Source: Phorcus lineatus
Taxonomy: Eukaryota; Mollusca; Gastropoda; Trochida; Trochidae
Reading direction: 5' to 3'
NCBI GenBank assembly: GCA_921293015.1
Contig: OV121086.1
Location: forward strand, 38,563,194-38,627,193
Length of the DNA: 64,000 bases
In this document: positions 27,138 through 38,160 of the stretch, in pieces
How the letters are laid out: each line of letters begins with the position of its first letter
Numbering within the stretch: position 1 is the first letter of the stretch
Translations under genes and position numbers: made by a program
The notes under the pieces: model-generated
What the model saw: only the letters and a program-made list of their open reading frames with translations
Databases searched by the model: none
Told to the model about the DNA's origin: nothing

Positions 27138-27566
27138 ATCTCACCCAAGTGTCTTCTAATATCAAATATATCAACACAAGTTGATAAAAGTTACAAATAT
27201 CCGAGGCTTGCAGAGGATATTTTACTTTTATCAACGAGTGTTGATATATTTGATATCAGAAGACACGAGGGTGAGATTCTATTTATCATCCAAAATCATT
27301 TTTCATTTCGATTCCGTGAAAAATGTGTTTTTCTGAACACTGCACTAGACTCTCAGTCGAGTGACGTCATAGCATTGTGACGTCATCATGTTTATGACGT
27401 CATAGCATTGTGATATCATTACTTCATGATGTAAAACAATTGTGATGTCATGAACTTGACTGTAATAGGGCATTGTTCAAAATCTGCTGCCAAAAATATA
27501 TCTCCTAGGAGATATCGCTTGATCTTCCACAAGCGATATCTCCTGTGGAACACAGTTTTGGATGAT
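27138..27566. mobile_element. Foldback/MITE-like element, copy B
   Basis: Same module as copy A. The hairpin (27138-27277) starts atctcacccaagtgtcttct and ends agacacgagggtgagat. It is followed by three exact TGACGTCA motifs (27362, 27378, 27395) within a 33-bp direct repeat, then gatatctcc palindromes ending cacagttttggatgat. An internal inverted pair, atcatccaaaat near 27285 and ttttggatgat at the end, brackets the second half. It is non-coding. It forms the right end of duplication unit 1. Confidence 0.8.
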
Positions 27567-27577
27567 ACATATATATA

Positions 27578-29970
27578 CAAAACTGTTAGGGGTAACTGTG
27601 GGGTACAATAAAAAGTTGCCTTAAAGAAGAAATGATCTGCATATGTGTATTGAAAATTCAATATTATACGTTTGTTTTTCTCAACGCCACGATACCTCAA
27701 AGGCATCTAAAATTATACGATATTTGCACTGGTATATACAGGTATGTGAACAAACTTTTGGCATGCAGCTGTATATGGATACGTAATACGGGGTCATTAA
27801 AGTTTTACGTATGAAGGTCGTATTCATCTGGTATGAGATAAAATAAGTTATTATGCTGAACCTCGGTAAAACTGAAAATGTTAATGCGTTAAATTTTCCT
27901 CAATTGGTTATTTTGTTAAATTGTCCACTAAAACCATAAAGAGATTGTTTATACCCTCATTTAAACTATTTCAAAATGAATATCTATTTACAGATATTTC
28001 GGCCCTTATTTTCAATTAAGAGATTCCGGTTACTCAAACAATGCACACATTCCTTGTTTGACCGTCTATACAATGTAACTATCGATATTTCCCATACTGT
28101 ACGCAACTGCGTCTCGTGATTTTTCGACTTAAAGAGACACTCCGTGTTTTTCATAACATATTATTTACCTTTGATGCGAACCTAAATGTCATATGTGGTG
28201 ATATAAAATCAAAACATCTTAACTTTTCATGTCCAAAAGATATATATATATATATGACAAATGCTGGTTTTCCATGAACATCAAAAACAGCCTTATAGAT
28301 GCACAGAGGTGTAGATATCACGTCCAATATACATGGATACTAGTTATATAACCTAACAAACAATATCAATTCCTAACTGCCCTCCTGGCTGTTTTAGATA
28401 AGTCTCTAAAATTACGTTTGACTATTTGACGCGCGCCACTGTCCGGTTTTCGATCATAATTGCGACGTTCTACCTTCATATTGTCACTGTAAAAAAAGAC
28501 AATAAGCTTTGAAATGTGTCTTTTTGGTAACAGTCGATACTTTGCGATCAAATGACACCATTGATTAAGTATGGCATATATGACTCCAACAACTCACGGA
28601 GTGGCTCTTTAATTTTGTCATTAGTTTGATTGTAGATCACTTGTAAACAATAATAATGAGTGTATCCTTTGCATAGACAGAAAGCTAAAGTAAGTGCATA
28701 TGTTTCCTTTGTTCTAAATTAACCAATTTAAAAGCGAAAATATACTCTTAAGTGCCTATAACTATAATGAACCATTGTTGGTTTATAAATATCCTTTTTG
28801 TTCTATTAATACTCCTTGTCAAAAAAAAACATATCAACATACTTCTTCTAAATTCATAAGCGAAATGATAAAACAACATTATCATAAACTTGTCATGCAG
28901 CATGATTTATCCTTCATTCTGTATATTCATACTTCACATGCAACATCTTAATTATCTTAATATTGCTGCATGAGATCATTCCATTTATGCAACACTTGAA
29001 AAGACTATTCAACTACTTAACAAAGATGATTTTTAACTACATCACTGAACTACACCTGCTGAGCAAAATTGTTTTCACTGCGTAAGAATTCCAGTGTAAA
29101 ATAGTATTTTCGAAAGTCAACGTTTCTCAGCAAAATACAAAACGTTTAAATCATTTGGAAAGGATAGGTTTGACACTACATAAATAAGGGAGGGATTTGT
29201 AGTATGCCAAGAAAAGTTTGGCATTCCCCTAAAGGGGCGTGGGGTCCAAGAATAGATAATTGATATGATCTTATTTCTGCAAAAAATTATCATTTGCAAA
29301 CATTTTCGAGTTTGTTTTGACCTAAAAGACAACATATAACTTATATCGATAATTAACCTCGTCTGTCCCCGTATCATTAAAATCATATATTAGCAATACA
29401 ATTTGTGTCATACCATCCTTTGGCGAGCATAATGCATAACAAAATTATCATATATTTCTATTCCTAATATACTCCCCCCAAAAAGAAAGTGTACATGCTA
29501 AAAAAATAACTCTAACAATATATATATAATCTCACCCAAGTGTCTTCTAATATCAAATATATCAACACAAGTTGATAAAAGTTACAAATATCCGAGGCTT
29601 GCAGAGGATATTTTACTTTTATCAACGAGTGTTGATATATTTGATATCAGAAGACACGAGGGTGAGATTCTATTTATCATCCAAAATCATTTTTCATTTC
29701 GATTCCGTGAAAAATGTGTTTTTCTGAACACTGCACTAGACTCTCAGTCGAGTGACGTCATAGCATTGTGACGTCATCATGTTTATGACGTCATAGCATT
29801 GTGATATCATTACTTCATGATGTAAAACAATTGTGATGTCATGAACTTGACTGTAATAGGGCATTGTTCAAAATCTGCTGCCAAAAATATATCTCCTAGG
29901 AGATATCGCTTGATCTTCCACAAGCGATATCTCCTGTGGAACACAGTTTTGGATGATACATATATATACA
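27578..29970. repeat. Tandem duplication, unit 2 (LINE-free)
   Basis: This direct repeat of 23592-27577 is about 2.39 kb and lies immediately downstream. It preserves the empty target site of the LINE (near 28936). Unit 1 therefore acquired the LINE after duplication, or the two units are separate haplotypes. It ends tatatataca at 29970, and a different sequence follows. Confidence 0.92.
29529..29957. mobile_element. Foldback/MITE-like element, copy C
   Basis: This is practically identical to copy B, as expected from the tandem duplication. The hairpin spans 29529-29668. The TGACGTCA repeats and terminal gatatctcc palindromes are in the same order. It is not an independent insertion. Confidence 0.8.
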
Positions 29971-30108
29971 TACACTTTTATTTCATGGCAATGTCAATAA
30001 ATCACAGATCAATCAATTTGTGATCCACACGAGTAATTTCATTACGCTAAGAATCTTAGTGCCATGAAGAGTCAGAGACACTAGGGGTCAAACACAAAAG
30101 TCACACAC

Positions 30109-31045
30109 TCAATATCTGGTATGACCTCTGTCTGCATCGACTACTGCTGTGCATCTGCGCCTCATGGACGCGAACAGGTTAGCATGCAAGTGTTGTGGTA
30201 TGTTGTTCCATATTCTGATAAGCTGTCCTTGGAGTTCCATGAGCGTTGACGGTGCATGGGGAAGCCGGCGTAGCAGCCGTTTCATTTCTTCCCATACGTG
30301 CTCAATGGGTGAGATATCGGGCGAATTTGCGGGCCATGGAAGAACATCCACTTATTGTTGCTGCAGATACTGTTGAACAACACGAGATGCGTAGGGTCGG
30401 GCGTTGTCCTGCTGTAGAATGCCACCGGGCCGTGACGTTGCAGAAACGGGACAACAGTAGGTGCAAGCGCTTCATTACGATATCTGGCTGGATTGAGTTT
30501 TCCATCAATGATGATTAGCTCAGTTCTGTTACGGACAGTGATACGACCCCACACCATGAGAGACCCTCCCCCATACCGGTTTCGCTCCACGATACACTGA
30601 TCTGCGTAACGTTCGTTTCGACGTCTATGCACTCTCTGGAGGCCATCTGATGATGAAAGATGGAAACAACATTCATAAAAACACGTAGCCACCAGTGTAA
30701 GGGATGCCTGAGATGTTATCTACACCACTGCAGACGAGCACGATTACTGTTTGCGGATGTATCCGTCTCAGGTTAGGCATGTTCCGGGCTGTCGTCGTTG
30801 CAGTTTGTTGCTGGTTCCGGATATGGGCTACACGGATATACCGATCATGTGCAGGGGTGGTAACCCAGGGTCTCCCAGATGGGGTTGGTCTCGAACAGCA
30901 TCATGTTGTGCATGTCGCTGGACTAGCCTGTCTACAGTGTTACGGTGGCAGTTGAAATGCTGGGCAACCTCTCTGTGTGTCCTGCCAGCTCTAATCATAC
31001 CCAGGGCAAAGAGACGTTGATTATATTGGTCAATCTTTGCATGCT
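30109..31045 (-). pseudogene. Degenerate Tc1-like transposase
   Basis: Read on the - strand, pieces of a Tc1/mariner-superfamily transposase appear in order but in different frames. Near 30960-31045 is a helix-turn-helix-like segment (IRAGRTHREVAQHFN...TV). Near 30540-30640 is RRRNERYADQCIVERNRYG followed by SLMVWGRI. Near 30385-30420 is LQQDNARPY, with the second catalytic Asp. In 30109-30351 is NSPDISPIEHVWEEM, with the catalytic Glu, followed by a C-terminal tail ending RRRCTAVVDADRGHTRY. At least two frame changes and a poorly preserved first catalytic region make it inactive. I could not find convincing terminal inverted repeats. It lies 140 bp beyond the end of the tandem duplication. 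Confidence 0.88.
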
Positions 31046-33393
31046 TGTGTGGAGTCGTTGTAACAGCAGCGCAAGTTTTAATGTGAACGATAGGACGGTC
31101 TACCTTTAGTGTTTAAATACCCAAGGATTCACACTGCTGCATTAATGTTCAGACTCTCCAAGTGTTAAACATGCCTTTTCACAAACGTGCAGAACGTCAT
31201 TTACTATTAACGCAAGTTTCACAAAGGAAACCCCGTTTTTGTGTTCAATATGACTTATTCAGGAACAGGTTTACATTTTGTAAACTTACGAAATTAGGTT
31301 TAAGGAGTTTGATCAATTTCAATAATGCACACTTTCTTTTTTTAGGCTAGTATATATGATATTAAAGATTCAGGAACACACGGGGTAAATAATCTCTATA
31401 CCATATAATGTCATGTAAAACAAACTTTCAACAGGAAAACTGATTCCTTATTATTAAAAGCAGTGACCTAGATTAAGCGGAGTTATTTCATTAACAATAG
31501 TGGAGGTCATATCATCGGACATATACTGCATGGAACTATTCATTCTTAAAATAATCTTTCAAAATGATATACCCGTCTGCTGAAATTATGTCGAAATGTT
31601 CATACTAGTTTTACAGTTCATGAGAAACTAGTTTAGTTGATTTCTATTTCTTTTATAATTCCGAATGTTTATGAATCACTTGCGAACGTTGGTACACCAG
31701 GGGAAGTAACTCTAACTACATTCTTAAAAAGCTGTGTTGTCATTATTGTTCGGCTTAGAAATAAAAGGCGAATATTTGCTAAGGCTATTTCGTTTTGTAA
31801 TGCGATAGTTGATAATATAAGCCATCGCTCAAAATGTTTATATAAGATTTGGACACCAAGTTTATCCGAAAGCTTTATTTCACCGATAACAGCCCCCATT
31901 TTATTGATATCAGAATAATATTATTTACCCTACTTTTTTACAAAAAGATATTTAGAAATGAAACTTTGAATGATAATTTTGGATACCAGTGTCCCAGCAA
32001 AATGTGTTCCTGTAGTGCTGTGGGTATCAACTTTACGTGTGTGATAAAAATATGTTTTTCGTTAAATTTAAACAGAAATTTTACTTTTGGATGAATGATA
32101 CTTGAAAAAGTCGGTCTTAAGTAAACACAAGTTAAAATGATATTTGCACTTGATTTTAAAGTAATGAAATAAACAAATGTACCTATCTAATAGACTGAAA
32201 CTACAATCTATTAACCCAATTATTCACATTTTTAATTACCTCATACATTATTTTAACACTTATAATCTTCAATGTTGCATAAGGCTTGTCAGTTGAATAA
32301 GCATAAAGAAACCAAAAATTTTGATTTATTTAAAGGACGCTTAATTAATTGTATGTTGACAGTATTGGATATTTTCTTTCAAATCCATTTACTGGCTGAA
32401 TAATGCTAGAAGATATCAGCTAATGTTGAGTTAAAAGAGAATTGGTTTTCATGAGAACAATATTAATCTCGAGGGAAAGATGTATCGCTTCAACGAAAAC
32501 CAATGGATCAAATCCTGTGTTTAACATTTAGGCTTCACTGCAAACTAATTTCTTTGTGGTTTGGGAAAACCGTTAATGGGGTGGTAGCACGTTTTCTATG
32601 AGTTTTATTTCTTCAAATTTTTGCTAATAAATATCAGTTTTCGCCAAATGATTTGTTTTGAAACGGTCAAACATCTTTGAAATCAATATTATTATTCGTA
32701 ACCGTAGAAGAATTCACCACGTATCGAGCGAAAACTGGTGGCAGCCATTTTAGTGGGAACACCTTTTATTCATTTACGTTATGCATATTTCATCGCTTCA
32801 AATATAATGCCTTGCAATTCGTACCATTTAATTTTAGTTTCGTTGGATACCCCACCCGTATGAGAACGTTCTACAATACCTTTAAAAGCTCATGTCATGA
32901 TAGATAAAAACTCTTTATTCTGATACAGATCGTTTAAAACACTCCAACAGTTCTGTGCTATCAAGTATTCATTAGGTACATTTTCTGAGAAAATATATCA
33001 TATTTTTATCATTGTAAAAAATGTTTTGTGATTGTTGTAAACCGTTTAAAACTTTTTCTACCATTAAGTTCTGTATATTCGATTCTGATTGGTTGTTTTG
33101 TCCGATTCACAGGGTATCAATTCACGATTTAAGTGACTCTGTTCACCCGAAATCAGTTTACAATGTATTAATACATACATTGACTTCCAACTATCCGGCT
33201 GGTAACTTTGGAGTCGGTGTTCTGCTTATAAGTGTGATTAATCTCTTTCCAAAAGGAACTGTATTTGTTTTCGTGTGTTTACACGGAAAGAGCAAATTGT
33301 TTTAATTATATTTCATATTTTGTACAAAAAAAAGAAGTTTGAGTGATCAATCAGGGTAAACTAAGCTTTCCGCAACATATAGCAACAAAACAA
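31046..33393. other. Non-coding AT-rich stretch
   Basis: No gene is supported. Several open frames of 62-94 codons overlap in different frames and strands (for example around 31637-31918 and 33021-33305). None shows a domain, a signal peptide or splice context. Confidence 0.55.
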
Positions 33394-33444
33394 TGACGTC
33401 ATTTCGCTAGCGCTTCTGACGTCATAATCATTATCCCGACGTCA
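33394..33444. promoter_or_regulatory. Cluster of three CRE-like (TGACGTCA) motifs
   Basis: TGACGTCA occurs exactly at 33394-33401 and 33417-33424, and CGACGTCA at 33437-33444, spaced 23 and 20 bp. The full palindrome is the classic CREB/ATF binding site. The cluster lies about 1.7 kb upstream of a TATA-type promoter candidate. Caution: the foldback element elsewhere in this window also carries TGACGTCA arrays, so the cluster may be a decayed repeat rather than an enhancer. Confidence 0.35.
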
Positions 33445-35053
33445 TAGTGGTTTACTGTTAGAGTCATCTGTTTGCTTCATATGGATGTTGCGGTCTCGGA
33501 TTGCTATCAAAGCAAGAAAACAGGCTTTTGAAACGATTCGATATTTACATTTGTACTACGTGCTATGACAAAACCTTTTTGTGTTATACTGGATTGATAA
33601 CGAGTAAATTTTGAATGGAAACCGAACGCGCAGCACTAGGTTTATCTCCTAAGTATCGATATAGATAAACACTATAAACATCAGACACATGGGCTACAAT
33701 AAAATAAAAAGATAACCCAAAATACATACATACCGATGAGAAAATATATAATATCAATGCAAACTAATTTTATTTAAAAAATGGCAAACCATTCATGCCT
33801 TGATAAATGTTTATAGACGCTTTTTGTTAACGATATTGAATAAATTAGTCACCATACGCTACTTTAACTTAAAACGATAAGTGGAAAAATAAACTTTCTT
33901 TCATTGAAAATTAAGTCGGTTTGATAGTTGAAAACTTTGTTTTTGATTTTTGTCACGCTTTTACCTTACTAAACTCAAGATATATCATTAATTTTATCAT
34001 GAAACAACCAGTAATTATACCAATATACTAACTACAATGTTAGGATCTACAATGGTATATCTCTTCCGGTTCCCGAACTAATCCGTTCTTGCGTTAAATA
34101 CGGGTTTCAAATCAAAAGAAGTATTTAATTATTTGAAATAGATAATAGGTTATTTCTTCAACGGACAATATGTATGCGTTATAATTTCAATTATGGATAC
34201 CAGGAATTATTCAATATATTTGGTTATGCTGAATTGAGAAAGAGATTCCGACTGGAAAAGGAATTTTAATTTCGATCTCATTTTTTAAACCAAAAACTTT
34301 TTTGTTCTGAGATGTTTTATACATACTTGTTTTCCAAACTGAGTAGAAAAGTTTTTAATTCTTCAAAGAACGTATGAAGTAACAAAACCTCGCCTCTTTA
34401 AAAAAGAAATCCAAAAAAGAACATTTGCATTCTTCGAACCACATGACAAACAACGAAAATCACTGCAATCTAAGCATAACTTTTTGTCAAATGTTTGATT
34501 GTAAAGAAATATGTGTCTCAAATGTCAGATTTTAAGGGGTACTGGCAAATTTCATCCCACTGGTTAGTCAAATGTACAATGTCTTTTGCCAAGGCTATTC
34601 TTCAATCAGAGGAATTGGCGGTGTCCTTCTGTCAACCTGTCAAAACTCGGCCTCGCATTTGCTCATTTTTGCCTGGTCAATATGTCATGCGATTCTTTTG
34701 TGACAATCAAAGCGAACGCTTGCACATCACATTCGACCACGGTATGTAAAATCAAATCACCTCCGATACGAAGGTGCCATAAACAAAGCGAAAAAAGACA
34801 CTTATTGTTTCGTAAAGCATCTATTCTCCGTCACTTGATGGCGAAGGGGCAGCCTCCCTTAGAGTAATCAAATCACCGATTTTCTTTGAATCACAAACGG
34901 CAGGATCATGAAGATGGCGCATTTTTATTAGCCTTCTGTTTGCTTTCATTTTACGTGTAATATAATTTGAACGAGCGAGAGATCCCACACAGTATTCCGA
35001 AGTCGCTGGAGCCATGGCGCTCATACCGCCTCAATCCCATTAGCATCGTTGCC
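33445..35053. other. Non-coding stretch upstream of the promoter candidate
   Basis: No gene is recognised. The part from about 34600 to 35050 is less AT-rich than the surroundings and may hold regulatory sequence. Overlapping open frames of 65-93 codons on both strands here look like a side effect of that composition. Confidence 0.45.
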
Positions 35054-35106
35054 CACGTGGTCACGTGACGCTTTCTGCGACACTGACAGGTATTGAGGTA
35101 TATAAG
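35054..35106 (+). promoter_or_regulatory. Candidate promoter: two E-boxes and a TATA box
   Basis: Two CACGTG E-boxes lie at 35054-35059 and 35062-35067, the second within the palindrome gtcacgtgac. TATATAAG follows at 35099-35106. About 125 bp downstream is a strong donor-like GTAAGT (35230-35235). This arrangement suggests a + strand promoter with a short non-coding first exon. The nearest + strand coding exon is the neuropeptide signal-peptide exon 14.4 kb downstream, which begins with a splice acceptor and therefore needs an upstream exon. The link between the two is inference. Confidence 0.4.
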
Positions 35107-35130
35107 CAATGGTAAAGATAGGCCAACCCC

Positions 35131-35229
35131 TTTGAGGCTGGTGAACATCTTACAAAGACAGGTGACATTGGCGAGAGACTAAAACCTGTAAGGACAGGAG
35201 ACGAGACAACTAGAGGCACTTTCTCTCCA
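35131..35229 (+). other. Candidate non-coding 5' leader exon
   Basis: It is bounded upstream by the expected start about 30 bp after TATATAAG and downstream by cca|GTAAGT at 35229/35230. It is locally more GC-rich and lacks a convincing coding frame. If real, it would be the first exon of the neuropeptide gene, spliced to the acceptor at 49598/49599 across a ~14.4-kb intron. The start is approximate, and the last exon base is A rather than the consensus G. Confidence 0.3.
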
Positions 35230-35235
35230 GTAAGT

Positions 35236-38105
35236 ACCCTCAAATACTTTTCACTTGCGCCGACTTTCAGCTATTTTTACATTGGTTGCTTTAAGTTTGG
35301 ATTGAAGCGTTTATTCGTGTATGTTATTTTTCGCGTATTAGAAACTATGTACTCTGTCTTTTAGAAAAATAATGAATTTTGACAATTTTATTCTCTTTGA
35401 GATTTTCTGTACATGAAAGCAATGATTGTCACTCCATTCCCCTTTTCGTGATTTTGCAAATCCTGTTTTGCGGTTGCAAAGGGCTACGTATTAAAAACTA
35501 ATAATTCCTTTAGAATGCGTATAAAATTCTAAAACAAACACATCAGAATATTTTTAGAAGATATGAAGTTATTTTTCAAAGTTTAAAAATGAAGTTCTTT
35601 CTTGCTGTTGACAGTTAAGCAAGGAATCGAGGAATTATCATTTGAATAACATATTCAACTTTATCATAAAATTCATAAACAAGTATCACATTTCACACTC
35701 ACTTTTCACAACTTTATAGATGCCATTGCTTTGCTATACAGATGAATACTTATTTGATAACAAACGTGATTCTGCTCGCCCGTTATGATCCATTATCGAG
35801 AGACTTGTAATTAGTTCCCACTTTTGTGTTATTCGCTGACATTTGTCACCCCGGTTAAGCCGCATGGTCGCTGGTGTGTAACTAACGTGGTCTCCTGCTC
35901 CTCGTTTAACATTATCTCCAAGCGCCAGCAAATCGTGGTATCGATCGACACCTTTTACAACTAATACTGTTAAACTTTGTGCGATAGGCCTCACCGTTAT
36001 TTCCCAAATGTTCATTGTTTTATAGCCTCTGTAAGCTTTTCATTCAGCTCAGCCACATGAATTTTCTAATGGAATGATCTGTTCATATCTCATAATTGTA
36101 GGTGCCTCAACGTTCAGATTAGCTTCAACTTCGCTTTTGTCACGATGAACCCATTTACTTTGGTCATTTTCTTGTATATGTTTAATTTCTTAACATTATA
36201 ATGCAATGAAATGACACTAGTTGCTTTAGATAATGTGAAACTATTTGTTGGGAGTTAAGTTTGCATTTTAAAAAAGCAGTAGATTTACGACGGATTGATT
36301 CTATTACGAAAATTCTTGTACGTTTTTTAGTTAATGTATGATTCCTTTTATGGCTGTTAAGAGTAAAAGTATCCTTTAAGCCGATTAAATTACTTTTATA
36401 GCTTCCTCGCGGAATGAAAAATGACTAAATGGTTGTCAAGGTTACTGTCGTTACCTACTTAACATCATGCAGCTGAATATGTACATGTATATCGTTGATA
36501 ACGATGCATAATGTCAAATCACCTTTGATGTCAGTGATCTTCAACATGTGCCGCGACTAAACTGATGGACGACGAAACATTTGCCATGTACATATCCGTG
36601 GTCGAAACTACAAATTACATTAGCGGTTATTGTATTATCAGAACACTGTGATTATAGCGATAATGTGACATCTTCAAAACACAGATGTCTACGATTATTA
36701 ATTATGTATAATGCAATATATTCATCTCATCACTACGGCGCCGAATTCAGCCAATTAACTGTCGTTGACAATAACTTCACATTACCTTTTTCTGAAATGT
36801 ATGTAGACAAGAATAAATCATCAAATAGTATACGCGTTTTAAAGCTTCAATTGCGCATTAATTTACACCAGGTATGTTGAAAAGATACCTGTCTCGATTC
36901 AGGCAATGCAGCTTTACGTTTCCCATACCTGGGTTGAACTCACAATGAGCAAACAATATATTATAGGGGTAGGGGCTAGAAACCTACACCTTGTCGTACA
37001 TGTTCAACACCTTCGTTTATCTAACGTTAACACGGTCTCTCAGCGTTACTATGATGATGGCAAGAAACCTTGAGGTAATTTTTCTAACTAGTAATTTTTT
37101 TGGAAATCCAGTGGACTTTAAATGTAACTTCTGGAACAGTGACTTCGAGCAATACCTATCTCAATAAAATCATTGACACATTATAGCCACTCCAACTTAT
37201 GTTAAGATGTTATATTTCATCTTGATATTCTTATACCCTCTCCGCTTTAAACGAATAGAGTTGACATGTAGACTCATAAGGTGTTTCAGCCAGGAAATGC
37301 TAACATTGCTTGATTTATTCGTTATTTTGAAACGAATAAGCCCCATGTTATTTCTTACGCCTAGTATTGTGCAATGTTCGTACTAACCATATTTTTGAGA
37401 GATACCCGTGTTACCAGGGTTAGGAAACGAAACCATTACTCACACAAACTCATTAGGAGACTTAACCTTATACCGTATGATACCGGTTCTGATTACGATG
37501 GCTTTCAGTAGTGAGTTGTTTCACCAGTTGCAAAAATTGCATTCCTTTGATGCTAAAACTCGGCTTTTTGCGAAGTTAAATGACATGATACAGTTGTGAC
37601 GTTGGTATTTAAATGTTGATTAATATTAAGTCATGCGTAAAGTGGTATTACAGTAATTATGATATTAAAATGACAGTATTTGCCGCGGACGTATATGTTT
37701 GAATGACATTTTCTCAACGTAACGAATTTTTTAGGCCCCATTCGAAGATAATTGCATTTTGTTCGTCGTCAGCTGTACCATAAAGTGTCTTATCACTTAG
37801 TTGAACATCACCCAAGTGATTCCCGATTACGTTAAGCCAAGGAAAACCGGTTGAAATCAATTCGCGCTACATTCACCCTCAGTGGATATCAAGAACCAGC
37901 ATCCCACTTTGTTTATACGTTTCCTTTATGTCACCTTCAAGTGCGAATTAACACTTTGATCAGGGGTTCGAATCCTTCACTTCAGCTGCATAGAATTGCT
38001 GTGCATGTATCAACGTTTGGGTGGAATATTACAGCCAATTAAGTGTTGTACACCCATGGCTCGTTAAATCACGTTGTGGTTTGACAGGTATTCTTTGTTT
38101 CAATG
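35236..38105. other. Non-coding stretch (possible large intron)
   Basis: No gene is recognised. Open frames up to 99 codons (36581-36880, + strand; 35734-36015, - strand) show no domain or signal peptide. If the leader exon at 35.1 kb belongs to the neuropeptide gene, this and the following stretch to 49.6 kb are its first intron. Confidence 0.5.
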
Positions 38106-38160
38106 GACAGACAGACAGTATTTATTCAGTATTCTAGGCCATTGCCCATATTACAATGAA
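38106..38160 (-). mobile_element. 3' end of a decayed LINE, - strand, with GACA/TGTC tail
   Basis: On the - strand it reads gggcaatggcc, then a spacer with gaataaat, then a (CTGT)n tail. This is the same architecture as the LINE 3' ends at 8906-8965 and 26502-26544. No coding portion is recognisable upstream on the - strand. Confidence 0.5.

Larger units (their letters stand above)
23592..27577. repeat. Tandem duplication, unit 1 (contains a LINE insertion)
   Basis: The unit begins caaaactgttaggggtaa and ends in ggatgatacatatatataca. Apart from a ~1.6-kb LINE (24949-26544), it matches 27578-29970 almost base for base. I noticed only scattered differences, for example gggtatgat against gggtacaat near the start and ggtcttcg against ggttttcg in the middle. 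The near identity implies a recent event, or two alleles wrongly placed in tandem by assembly. The unit is non-coding except for the LINE relic; the short frames conserved between copies are conserved only because the DNA is duplicated. Confidence 0.92.

Noticed and set aside
36581..36880. 99-codon + strand open frame
   Set aside because: No recognisable domain, signal peptide or cleavage sites; consistent with chance in this composition.
37962..37980. tRNA B-box-like ggttcgaatcc
   Set aside because: The flanks do not fold into a full T-arm plus acceptor stem, and I see no A-box at the right distance. Probably chance or an old SINE scrap.
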